Assembly (NCBI GenBank): GCA_017440565.1
Contig: JAFSHA010000094.1
Coordinates: 1 to 64,000 of the forward strand
Direction of reading: 5' to 3'
DNA length: 64,000 bases
Source of the DNA: Eggerthellaceae bacterium
Lineage (GTDB): Bacteria > Actinomycetota > Coriobacteriia > Coriobacteriales > Eggerthellaceae
The notes beneath the pieces are model-generated. The model did not search any database, was not told where the DNA came from, and worked only from the letters and a program-made list of their open reading frames with translations. The position numbers and the translations under genes are program-made. Below are positions 24,965 through 32,611 of the stretch, one piece after another; positions within the stretch are counted from its first letter, which is position 1, and each line of letters begins with the position of its first letter.

Positions 24965-25867
24965 ATGGAAATACAGTGGTTGAGGGAGTTTCTCCAGCTG
25001 ACGAAAACGCTCAATTATCGTCAGACGGCTGAGCAGCTGCACATAACGCCGTCGACCTTGAGCAAACACATCATGCTCATCGAGAAAGAGCTGGACACCC
25101 AGCTGTTCATTCGCGACACCAAGTCGGTTGAGCTAACCGACAGTGGGCGAATCTTCCGCGATGGTGCCTCCAACATGCTTCGCGAATACGAGGCGTCTAT
25201 CAGCCAGATGAATCGGGGCGGCTCGGTGGTGGGCGACCTGCGCATCGGCGGCGGCCTGCGATTCACGAAGCTCAACGAGATCATCCACCCCATGATTGCC
25301 CATTTTGAGAAAAAATACCCCGACGTTCGGCTGACCATCGTCGATACGCAGTACCAGGACTATCGGGAGACGCTGGTGCGCGGTGGATTCGACGTGGTGT
25401 TTTCCATCCGCCTTCCCACCATGGACGAAACGGGGCTCGAGTATCGCGACCTGTTCGAGCTGCCGCTGTGCGCCTGGATTACCTCTGCCAATAGGTACGC
25501 CGATTGCGAATCGGTCACGCTCGAGCAGCTTTCCACGCTTGACCTGCGCATCCTTGAGGAGGAGAAGTGCAAGTCTTACGCGAACTACCTTAAGGATCTT
25601 TTTGCCGAGCGCGGCCTTGAGGCGAAGGTTGGCAAGTCGATGAACCAGGCCATGGTGTTTGGCGGCGATGATTACGGCCTGACACCCAATTTCAACCCCG
25701 CCGATCATTTCGGTTTCGGCATGCGCTCCATTCCCGTTTCTGACGGCGGCTCGATTCGCTTCAGCATGGTGCGCAAGCGTAGCATTGGAAACCCCATCAC
25801 CGCGCTGTTCTGTGCTGAGTTCGAGTCTCTCTTCGCGCCCGATTCCATGATCGAACAGGTACGCTGA
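24965..25867 (+). CDS. LysR-type transcriptional regulator
   Basis: 300 residues, the standard length. The N-terminal winged HTH covers residues 1-60 (LNYRQTAEQLHITPSTLSKHIMLIE is the HTH, followed by LDTQLFIRDTKSVELTD). The effector domain begins near GDLRIGGGLRF and has the usual two-lobed pattern. The start has GGGGGATTC upstream. Its position 3' of the molybdoenzyme operon, in the same direction, suggests that it senses the enzyme's substrate; the dyad at 21025-21068 is a candidate site. A small GC hairpin (GCACCC...GGGTGC, about 24926-24945) lies in the spacer before it. Confidence 0.9.
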   Translation: MEIQWLREFLQLTKTLNYRQTAEQLHITPSTLSKHIMLIEKELDTQLFIRDTKSVELTDSGRIFRDGASNMLREYEASISQMNRGGSVVGDLRIGGGLRFTKLNEIIHPMIAHFEKKYPDVRLTIVDTQYQDYRETLVRGGFDVVFSIRLPTMDETGLEYRDLFELPLCAWITSANRYADCESVTLEQLSTLDLRILEEEKCKSYANYLKDLFAERGLEAKVGKSMNQAMVFGGDDYGLTPNFNPADHFGFGMRSIPVSDGGSIRFSMVRKRSIGNPITALFCAEFESLFAPDSMIEQVR

Positions 25868-25929
25868 GCACGTGTTCTTGCCCAGCTGTGAATGTTCGGC
25901 GGCTGGGAGAGGCGGGTTGCTTGCTGCAG

Positions 25930-26760
25930 CTAGCGGCGCAGTTGCCAGAAGGCAACGGCGCTGGCGGCGGCAACGTTGAGGGAATCGACGCCATGGGCCA
26001 TGGGGATGCGCACCGTGTAATCGCAGCGTGCGATGGTGGCCGGCGCCAAACCGTCGCCTTCCGTTCCCAGCACCAGGGCGATCTTTTCCGCGGAATTCAG
26101 CGCTGGGTCATCGAGGGATACCGAGTCGTCGGAAAGTGCCATGGCGGCAGTGGTGAAGCCCATGCTCTTCAGAAGCGGGATGCCCTCGGCTGCCCAGTCG
26201 CGTACGTCGGTGCCGATGCGCGTCCACGGCACCTGGAACACCGTTCCCATGGAGACGCGCACGGCACGGCGATACAGCGGGTCGTAGCAGGCGGGCGTGA
26301 CCAGCACGGCGTCGACGCCGAGCGCCGCGGCCGAGCGGAAGATGGCTCCCACGTTGGTGTGATTCGTGATGTCTTCGAGTACCGCCACTAGGCGCGCTTC
26401 GGCTAGCACCTCGCGCACGTCACGCAAGGCGGGCCTGCGGAAGGCGCCTAACGCTCCGCGCGTCAACTCGAAGCCGGTGAGCTTTTCGAGTTCATCGTGC
26501 GGGGCCACGAATACGGGCAGTTCCGGGTGCGCCGCTTCCATGCGTGCGATGAGCTGGGCCATGCTCTCGAGCCACTTTTCCTCCATGAGCAGGGAAAGCG
26601 GCTCCATGCCGCCTTCGAAAGCTCGCTCGATCACCTTGCCGCTTTCCGCGATGAAAAGCGCCTTCTCGGGTTCGAGCTTGTTGCGAAGCTGTGCTTCGGT
26701 AAGCCGCGCGTATGCATCAAGGCGCGAATCCTCAAGCGAATCGATGCGAATTAGCGGCAT
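25930..26760 (-). CDS. TrmH/SpoU family RNA 2'-O-methyltransferase
   Basis: 276 residues from ATG 26760, behind AAGGAGG. The N-terminal 100 residues are a substrate-binding domain (LEDSRLDAYARLTEAQLRN, VFVAPHDELEKLTGF). The C-terminal SPOUT knot has the three motifs: EDITNHTNVGAIFRSAAALG, LVLGTEGDGL and IPMAHGVDSLNVAAA. It methylates a ribose in rRNA or tRNA using SAM; the exact target is not readable. Element copy 3 begins only 30 bp upstream of the start, so the promoter must lie in or beyond it. Confidence 0.9.
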   Translation of the reverse strand: MPLIRIDSLEDSRLDAYARLTEAQLRNKLEPEKALFIAESGKVIERAFEGGMEPLSLLMEEKWLESMAQLIARMEAAHPELPVFVAPHDELEKLTGFELTRGALGAFRRPALRDVREVLAEARLVAVLEDITNHTNVGAIFRSAAALGVDAVLVTPACYDPLYRRAVRVSMGTVFQVPWTRIGTDVRDWAAEGIPLLKSMGFTTAAMALSDDSVSLDDPALNSAEKIALVLGTEGDGLAPATIARCDYTVRIPMAHGVDSLNVAAASAVAFWQLRR

Positions 26761-26789
26761 GCGCGGCCTCCTTTTCACGGAGTTAGTGA

Positions 26790-26993
26790 AGTTGTGTGCA
26801 AAAACATCAACCATTGTATCTTTTTGAGGCTGTTTAGAGTGTGTTCGTGTTGCTTTTGAAGTCCTAAAGCACGAGGGTTTGAAACACGAAATACAAAACC
26901 GCAGGTCAGGTTCTTGTCACTTTTATCCTTGCTAGGGATTTGCTTGAGGGCTTCCAGAAAAAGATCCAACCGTTGCTGTTTTTGCACACAACT
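26790..26993. mobile_element. Inverted-repeat element copy 3 (204 bp)
   Basis: Both ends begin AGTTGTGTGCAAAAACA and stay complementary, with four mismatches, for about 33 bp (through CAAC, TTG, ATCTTTTT). The length, 204 bp, equals copy 1. It fills the divergent spacer between the SpoU gene and mobAB (26761-27133), which holds no other gene. Confidence 0.65.
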
Positions 26994-27133
26994 TGGCAAA
27001 TAGGCTGCGAAAGGCATTCCTTCGCGGATGTTGGCTTGGCCAGCTGCACCGTGACCTTGTTCGGGCAGCCGTATCGGCGGGTAGTGCTATGATACTCCCG
27101 AACAATTCGCGCCCATCGTTCAAGGGAGAGAAC

Positions 27134-28474
27134 ATGGCCAAGCTCAACGTACCCTCGCCGGCGGTTGCCATCGTCGGCCGTCACAACTCTGGAAAAACCA
27201 CCATCATCGAGAAGCTCATCGCTGAGCTGGTCTCACGCGGCCTTGACGTGGGCAGCGTCAAGCATCATTCGCATGCGGGTTTCGAGGTGGACTATCCGGG
27301 CAAGGACTCGTTCCGCCACCGCGCGGCTGGCGCATCCGAGACGGTCATCGCAGCGCCTGGCAAGATGGCCTGCATCAAGACCCTCGAGGGCGAGATGGAG
27401 TGCTCGGAAATCGTGCGCAACATGCGCGGCCACGACATTATCGTGGTCGAGGGGTATCGCAAGAGCGGCCTGCCCACCATCGAGGTTATGCGCGCGGGCA
27501 ACGAGGCTGATCTGGCCGTGGCTGCCGCGTTCATTGAGGGTGCGCGTCAGGGCTGCTCGTTGGGATCGGACTTCACGCAGATCTCGCGTGCGAAGGCGGG
27601 TGGGCGCAAGCACGCCAACCTGGTCGAGCCCGAGGAGCTTGCGGCGCCGGCGCAGATCGAGGAATTGTCTCCTGAAGAGGTCGAGCGTCGCGAGCGCATC
27701 AAGGAGAAGATGCCCACGGCCGACACGGTGGCAATCGTGACCGACATTCCCGAGGCGCGCGAGGCGGCGCTGTTGTTCAACATTCCCGCGCTTGACCTCG
27801 ACGACACCGAGGGTCTGGCCGATTTCGTGCAGGCGCGTTTCGCCCGCCCGCGCATCTCGGTGGTCATCCAGGCGGGTGGCGAGAGTCGTCGCATGGGCCG
27901 TTCGAAGGCTACGGTGCCCTTCGCCGGGCGTCCGCTTATCATGCGCCTTGTCGATCGTCTGTCTCCGGTGGCGGACGAGCTCATCATTACCACCAACGAG
28001 CAGGAAAACCTGCAGTTCCTCTACGACGAGTACCCCAACCTCAACCTCAAACTCGTCCCCGACGCCTTCAAGTTCCGCGGCGCGCTGCCCGGCCTCTACA
28101 CCGCCATGCAGGCGTCGCAAAACCCCTACGTGGCCGTAGTCGCCTGCGACATGATCTTTGCCAGCGCCTCGCTCGTGGTGGCGCAGTCCATTACCATGTC
28201 GCGCACCGGCGCCGACGTGGTGGTTCCCGTCAACAATCACGGTTTCGAGCCCTTCCATGCACTGTACCGTCGAGAAACGTGCGTGCCGGCTATCCGCCGC
28301 AAGCTCGACGAGGGCGACAAGCGCGCCCAGTCGCTGCTTTCCGACCCCAAGCTCAACGTGTTCGAGTTCAGCCAGGATCGCGTGCTCGAGGCCGAGCCGC
28401 GCGGCGGCTGTTTCATCAACGCGAACACGCCCGAAGAGCTTAGGCGCATCGAGGAATCGTATCTGGGCGAGTAG
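27134..28474 (+). CDS. mobAB: MobB-MobA fusion: molybdenum cofactor guanylyltransferase
   Basis: 446 residues. The MobB half has a P-loop GRHNSGKTT at residues 15-23 and a SVKHHSHAGFEVDYPGKDS segment. After a linker rich in E and R (residues 175-225), the MobA half starts at about 243 with VVIQAGGESRRMGRSK, the GTP/Mo-MPT-binding signature, and has VVACDMIF and GFEPFHALYRRE further on. MobA adds GMP to Mo-molybdopterin to give bis-MGD, needed by both DMSO-reductase-type enzymes in this window. ATG 27134 has AAGGGAGAG upstream. Separate MobA and MobB are commoner; the fusion order B-A is notable. Confidence 0.92.
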   Translation: MAKLNVPSPAVAIVGRHNSGKTTIIEKLIAELVSRGLDVGSVKHHSHAGFEVDYPGKDSFRHRAAGASETVIAAPGKMACIKTLEGEMECSEIVRNMRGHDIIVVEGYRKSGLPTIEVMRAGNEADLAVAAAFIEGARQGCSLGSDFTQISRAKAGGRKHANLVEPEELAAPAQIEELSPEEVERRERIKEKMPTADTVAIVTDIPEAREAALLFNIPALDLDDTEGLADFVQARFARPRISVVIQAGGESRRMGRSKATVPFAGRPLIMRLVDRLSPVADELIITTNEQENLQFLYDEYPNLNLKLVPDAFKFRGALPGLYTAMQASQNPYVAVVACDMIFASASLVVAQSITMSRTGADVVVPVNNHGFEPFHALYRRETCVPAIRRKLDEGDKRAQSLLSDPKLNVFEFSQDRVLEAEPRGGCFINANTPEELRRIEESYLGE

Positions 28475-28519
28475 CTGACGGTTGGTTGAAGGCGGGTTAG
28501 GGCAGCGGAAAGGCGCAGG

Positions 28520-29680
28520 ATGGCGAACGTTTCGGATATTGTGGAATTGGCGAAAGCCCTTGAGGAGAAGTACGTCATGCCCGCCGAGGCGCGTTGCGTT
28601 GTCGTGCGCAATCGCAATGCGAAGTGCCGTCGATGCATCGATGTGTGCATCAACGAGGCCATAACGGTGCAGAACAACAAGATCGAGCTGAGCCCGTTTG
28701 CCTGCGTGGGTTGCGGAAGCTGCGTTGCGGTGTGCCCCACCGAGACCATGGTGCCGGTCAATCCGCTCGAGGATGAGCTGTTTGCCCAGGTGGCGGCTTC
28801 GACCAGTAATACAGGAGCAGCTGTGGTGGCTTGCGCGCGCGCCGCTTCGTGGGGCTATGCCGACCCGACGAAGTACGCGAGCGTACCCTGCCTGGGGCGC
28901 ATTGACGAGACGCTGCTTTTGGAACTGGTGGCGCGCGATGTCGATGAAATCTATCTGGTCGATGGCGACTGCACCACGTGCAAGTACGGTGCCGCCTCGG
29001 AAAATCTCGAAACTACGCTCGACTCGGCATGCGGCCTCCTGTGGGCGTTTGGCTGCGATGCGCAAATTGAGCGCATGTCCGATTTCCCCGAGCTTGCCAT
29101 GCATGCAAGCGAGCGAGAGGCGCTGGGCGCGTCGCGCCGCGGCTTCTTCGCAAGCGCGGGCGACAAGGCCAAGAACGTGGCCGTGACCGCGGCCGAGAAG
29201 ACAGTCTCCGACACACTCAACATGGGAAAGGCGCAGCGCATTGCCTCGTTGCGCGAGCGCTTGGGCATGCAGAAGGGCGCGGGCGGCAAGCTGCCGCATT
29301 TTGACGCGCGTCGTAACATGCGCGTGATGAATGTGTTGGCTGAGCTGGGCGAATGTCAGGAAGAAGTGCTCGAGACGCGCCTGTTCGGGAGCATCTCCGT
29401 CGATGCTGAGAAGTGCAACGGCTGCGGTATGTGCACCATGTTCTGCCCCACGAGCGCCATTCGCAAGAGCGAGGAAGAGCATCCTGAAGAGGGGAAGTGC
29501 TGGGGCGAGTTCTTCGCGGCCGACTGCGTGCAGTGCGGTCTGTGCGTTGACGCGTGTCTGAAGAAGTGCATCACGCTGACAACCGAGGTGCGCGTTTCCG
29601 AGTTGTTCGACTTTGAGCCTCGCATGATCGAGATGAGCAAGCCCCCCAAGCGAGGCAGCCTTTTCGGTCGTAAGAAATAG
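28520..29680 (+). CDS. Multi-cluster 4Fe-4S electron-transfer protein
   Basis: 386 residues. N-terminal double cluster: KCRRCIDVC with CVGCGSCVAVCP, residues about 35-75. The central part has a Cys-bearing domain (VACARAA, ASVPCLGRIDETLL, DGDCTTCKYG) that resembles the HdrB/MvhD-like sulfur-binding segments of electron-bifurcating partners. The C-terminal double cluster is CNGCGMCTMFCP and CVQCGLCVDACLKKC. There is no signal peptide or membrane segment. It lies 45 bp after mobAB in the same direction and may share its transcript. A role in passing electrons to molybdoenzymes is inference only. Confidence 0.75.
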   Translation: MANVSDIVELAKALEEKYVMPAEARCVVVRNRNAKCRRCIDVCINEAITVQNNKIELSPFACVGCGSCVAVCPTETMVPVNPLEDELFAQVAASTSNTGAAVVACARAASWGYADPTKYASVPCLGRIDETLLLELVARDVDEIYLVDGDCTTCKYGAASENLETTLDSACGLLWAFGCDAQIERMSDFPELAMHASEREALGASRRGFFASAGDKAKNVAVTAAEKTVSDTLNMGKAQRIASLRERLGMQKGAGGKLPHFDARRNMRVMNVLAELGECQEEVLETRLFGSISVDAEKCNGCGMCTMFCPTSAIRKSEEEHPEEGKCWGEFFAADCVQCGLCVDACLKKCITLTTEVRVSELFDFEPRMIEMSKPPKRGSLFGRKK

Positions 29681-29751
29681 GACGCACCTTGTCCACCCTT
29701 CCGCTTACGGACGCGCTTGGCCCTTTCTTTGCCTTGATGTTTCGAAATTGC

Positions 29752-29778
29752 TTGCCAAGTGAGCGCCTGTGCTATACT
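29752..29778 (+). promoter_or_regulatory. Promoter of ABC substrate-binding protein gene
   Basis: TATACT (29773-29778) as -10. TTGCCA at 29752 (spacer 15) or TTGCTT at 29748 (spacer 19) as -35. Confidence 0.5.
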
Positions 29779-29809
29779 TCCCCTGTCGCTTTACCGTGGT
29801 AGAGTGATA

Positions 29810-29838
29810 AAGCAACGGCGCGCTCGAGGCCGTTGCTT
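29810..29838 (+). other. Leader stem-loop upstream of ABC substrate-binding gene
   Basis: AAGCAACGGC (29810-29819) pairs perfectly with GCCGTTGCTT (29829-29838), loop 9 nt, in the 5' leader. It may stabilise the mRNA or act as an attenuator; no U-run follows. Confidence 0.5.
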
Positions 29839-29868
29839 GGGGAAAGGAACCGAGAGGATCTGATTTAT

Positions 29869-30705
29869 ATGAAGAAGAAGTTTACCGTTTTGGCAACGCT
29901 TGCTGCCGCTCTGTGCATGAGCGTTGCGCTGATGGCTGGCTGCAGCTCTGACGAGCCGGCTGGTGGCGACGCCCCCGCTGATGGCGAAGAGGCCATGACG
30001 TTGGTCGTCGGCTTCGACGCTGGTTATCCGCCGTACGGCTACATCGCCGACGACGGCAGCTATGTTGGCCTCGACCTCGACCTTGCCGCCGAGGTGTGCG
30101 AGCGTAACGGCTGGGCCCTTGAGACCACGCCCATCGACTGGGATGCCAAGGACGCTCTGCTCAACGACGGCTCCATCACCTGCGTGTGGAACGGCTTCAC
30201 CTATGAGGGCCGTGAGGATCTGTACGCTTGGACCGAGCCCTACATGCTGAACGCTCAGGTTATGGTCGTGAAGGCTGACTCCGGCATCGCGAGCCTTGAG
30301 GATCTGGCTGGCAAGAACGTCATCACCCAGGTTGAGTCCGCCGCTCTCGACGTGCTCGAGGCTGAGGAGAACGCCGCGCTGGTCGCTTCCTTCGCCAACG
30401 GCGCCGTGCAGACCATCGCCACCTACAATGATGCGTTCATGCAGCTCGAGACCGGCCTGGTCGACGCTGTTGCCTGCGACCTGTCCATCGCCGCCTTCCA
30501 GATGGCCGCCAACCCCGACGTTTACACCCAGATCGCCGAGCTTTCCGCCGAGCACTATGCTGTCGGCTTCAAGCTGGGCAACGAGGATCTGGCCGCTCAG
30601 GTGACCGCCACCCTGAAGGAAATGGTTGCCGACGGTACCGCTCAGCAGATCTGCGAGAAGTACGCCGACCAGGGCATCACCTGGGAAGGCTGGTGCCTGA
30701 AGTAG
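29869..30705 (+). CDS. Amino-acid ABC transporter substrate-binding lipoprotein
   Basis: 278 residues. It is a lipoprotein: MKKKFTVLATLAAAL, then lipobox LMAGC with Cys25. The rest is a family 3 solute-binding protein: VVGFDAGYPPYGYIADDGSYVGLDLDL in separate stretches, then a DAVACDLSIAA hinge and a C-terminal lobe. It is anchored outside the membrane and hands polar amino acids to the permease encoded next. ATG 29869 has GAGAGGA about 11 bases before it. A strong terminator follows, so the lipoprotein is probably made in excess over the permease and ATPase, a common pattern. Confidence 0.92.
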   Translation: MKKKFTVLATLAAALCMSVALMAGCSSDEPAGGDAPADGEEAMTLVVGFDAGYPPYGYIADDGSYVGLDLDLAAEVCERNGWALETTPIDWDAKDALLNDGSITCVWNGFTYEGREDLYAWTEPYMLNAQVMVVKADSGIASLEDLAGKNVITQVESAALDVLEAEENAALVASFANGAVQTIATYNDAFMQLETGLVDAVACDLSIAAFQMAANPDVYTQIAELSAEHYAVGFKLGNEDLAAQVTATLKEMVADGTAQQICEKYADQGITWEGWCLK

Positions 30706-30752
30706 CGCGGGCAAACCCGCTGCTCGAAACGCCGCAATAGGCATTGAGCTTC

Positions 30753-30786
30753 AAGCCCCCGAGCGCACCTGCGCCGGGGGCTTTTT
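30753..30786 (+). terminator. Terminator between substrate-binding protein and permease genes
   Basis: AAGCCCCCG (30753-30761) pairs with CGGGGGCTT (30775-30783), with an inner GCGC/GCGC stem and ACCT loop, then TTTTT. Confidence 0.85.
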
Positions 30787-30888
30787 GCGTATGCGAAGCT
30801 TTCGGGAAATTGTTGCGTTATCGCAACGATTATCGACTCGAATTGGACTCGATGGGAAAGCCTAGCGAGTGGGTGAGATTCTCGGCGT

Positions 30889-30920
30889 GCCGCTTTAGTG
30901 CTGTAGTACAATAAAGCGGC
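30889..30920 (+). promoter_or_regulatory. Permease promoter flanked by 9-bp inverted repeat
   Basis: GCCGCTTTA (30889-30897) and TAAAGCGGC (30912-30920) enclose TACAAT (30907-30912), a -10 box. A leader hairpin GCGGGCGA/TCGCCCGC follows at 30934-30959. Confidence 0.5.
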
Positions 30921-30988
30921 AAAGCAAACGGATGCGGGCGAGGGCGTTTCTTCGCCCGCTATGCTGTCTAAAGGAGCCCTTCTTGGAG

Positions 30989-31636
30989 ATGTCGGTCATG
31001 CTGGAGATTCTCTTCTCCGGCTTCCTGTTCACCGCGCAAATATTTATCACCACGCTTATCGGCGCTTTGCCGCTGGGCGTCATCGTGGCGCTGTGCCGCA
31101 TGAGTAAGTTCAAGCCGCTTGCGCTTATCACGCGCGGCTATATTTCCATCATGCGCGGCACGCCGCTCATGCTGCAGCTCATGGCCTGGGCGTATGGTCC
31201 GTACTACCTGTTCGGGCTGTCTATGGGCGCCGATTGGAAGTTCGTGGCATGCTCCATCGGCTTCATTCTGAATTACGCCGCCTACTTCGCCGAGATCTAC
31301 CGCAGCGGCATTCAGTCCATTCCGAAGGGCCAGTACGAGGCTGCGAGCGTCCTTGGCTACACGCGCGCTCAGACGTTCATGAAGATCGTGCTGCCGCAGG
31401 TCATCAAGCGCATTCTGCCCGCCATGGGCAACGAGATCATCACGCTGGTGAAGGATACGTCGCTTGCGTTCGTGCTTGGCATCATGGAGATGTTCTCGCA
31501 GGCCAAGGCGCTTGCGTCCTCGCAGGTGAGCATGCTGCCCTACCTCTTGGCCGGTGCCATATACTGGGTGTTCAACCTAGTGGTGGAGATGGCGCTCGTG
31601 CGCATCGAGAAGAAACTCTCTTATTATCACGACTAG
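30989..31636 (+). CDS. Amino-acid ABC transporter permease
   Basis: 215 residues, integral membrane. It has about five hydrophobic segments, beginning with [21 protein letters not shown], and the HisMQ-type EAA loop: [21 protein letters not shown] with the downstream [20 protein letters not shown]. That loop contacts the ATPase. The start is uncertain: ATG 30989 is used here, but TTG 30983 (AAGGAG six bases upstream) and ATG 30998 (GGAG nine bases upstream) are equally plausible. It ends 10 bp before the ATPase gene. Only one permease is encoded, so it should form a homodimer. Confidence 0.9.
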   Translation: MSVMLEILFSGFLFTAQIFITTLIGALPLGVIVALCRMSKFKPLALITRGYISIMRGTPLMLQLMAWAYGPYYLFGLSMGADWKFVACSIGFILNYAAYFAEIYRSGIQSIPKGQYEAASVLGYTRAQTFMKIVLPQVIKRILPAMGNEIITLVKDTSLAFVLGIMEMFSQAKALASSQVSMLPYLLAGAIYWVFNLVVEMALVRIEKKLSYYHD

Positions 31637-31646
31637 GAGTGCCGCA

Positions 31647-32414
31647 ATGCAACCGATCGTAAAGCTTGAGCATGCAAAGAAAAGCTTCGGTGACAACGAG
31701 GTTTTGAAGGACATCTCGCTCACGGTGAACAAGGGCGACGTGCTGGCCATCATCGGCCCTTCGGGCGGCGGCAAGTCGACGCTTCTACGCTGCCTTACAC
31801 TGCTTGAGACGCTTGATGCGGGCGACCTTTCCTATGGCGACCTCGAGGTGACGAAGACAGACGCGTCGGGCAAGGCTGTTTACGGCGGAAAGGACGTGCT
31901 CAAGCAGGCGCGTACCAAGTTCGGTTTGGTGTTCCAGAACTTCAATCTGTTCCCGCACTACACGGTAATCAAGAACGTTACCGACGCTCCCATAAACGTG
32001 CAGAAGCGCGACAAGGCCGAGGCGCTGGCGGCGGGTCGCGCCCTTTTGGAGAAGATGGGCCTGGCCGAGAAGGAGGACATGGTTCCCTGCGAGCTTTCCG
32101 GCGGTCAGCAGCAGCGCGTGGCCATTGCGCGTGCCCTGGCCATGAACCCGGACGTGCTGTTCTTCGACGAGCCCACTTCCGCGCTTGACCCCGAGCTTAC
32201 GCAGGACGTGCTCAAGGTCATCCGCGAGCTGGCGGCCGAGAAGATGACCATGGTCATCGTCACGCACGAGATGAATTTCGCGCGCGACGTGGCCGACTAC
32301 CTCATCTTCATGGACGGCGGCGTTATCGTGGAGCAGGGCCGCGCGGAAGACGTCATCAACAACCCGCAGCAGGAGCGCACCCGCGCCTTCCTCTCGAAAT
32401 ACGAAGAGGAATAG
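31647..32414 (+). CDS. Amino-acid ABC transporter ATP-binding protein
   Basis: 255 residues of the GlnQ/HisP type. Walker [10 protein letters not shown] at residues 37-45, the signature [16 protein letters not shown] near 149 and Walker [15 protein letters not shown] near 170, with the switch His in [15 protein letters not shown]. It powers uptake by the neighbouring permease and lipoprotein. An unusually long insert ([19 protein letters not shown]) follows the first subdomain. GGAG lies seven bases before the ATG. Downstream is a 100-bp imperfect palindrome. Confidence 0.95.
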   Translation: MQPIVKLEHAKKSFGDNEVLKDISLTVNKGDVLAIIGPSGGGKSTLLRCLTLLETLDAGDLSYGDLEVTKTDASGKAVYGGKDVLKQARTKFGLVFQNFNLFPHYTVIKNVTDAPINVQKRDKAEALAAGRALLEKMGLAEKEDMVPCELSGGQQQRVAIARALAMNPDVLFFDEPTSALDPELTQDVLKVIRELAAEKMTMVIVTHEMNFARDVADYLIFMDGGVIVEQGRAEDVINNPQQERTRAFLSKYEEE

Positions 32415-32457
32415 GGTGTTCCGCCCGCCTGACGGCGGTCGGACCCCTCGACGCTGC

Positions 32458-32557
32458 GCGGGCCCGTGGCACCCGGCCTTGCCGCTTTCTTGCTTACCTT
32501 CGCGTACGAAGTACGCTCAGCCGCAAGACGCGGCAATTCCGGGCACCACAGGCCCGC
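32458..32557. repeat. 100-bp imperfect long inverted repeat
   Basis: The left arm GCGGGCCCGTGGCACCCGG, then TTGCCGC...TTGC, is complementary to the right arm, which in reverse complement reads GCGGGCCTGTGGTGCCCGG, then TTGCCGC...TTGC. The centre is a perfect GCGTAC-GAA-GTACGC (32502-32516). It could fold into a single long hairpin in the spacer after the ABC operon. The absence of a U-run makes a plain terminator unlikely. Confidence 0.7.
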
Positions 32558-32611
32558 TCGCTGACTTACTACGCCAACCTGCGAGTACATTCTGAGTGAA
32601 ATGAGGCTTTC

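Noticed and set aside
27233-29482. 749-codon minus-strand open frame
   Set aside because: Antisense across mobAB and the Fe-S protein, both with strong motifs and ribosome sites.
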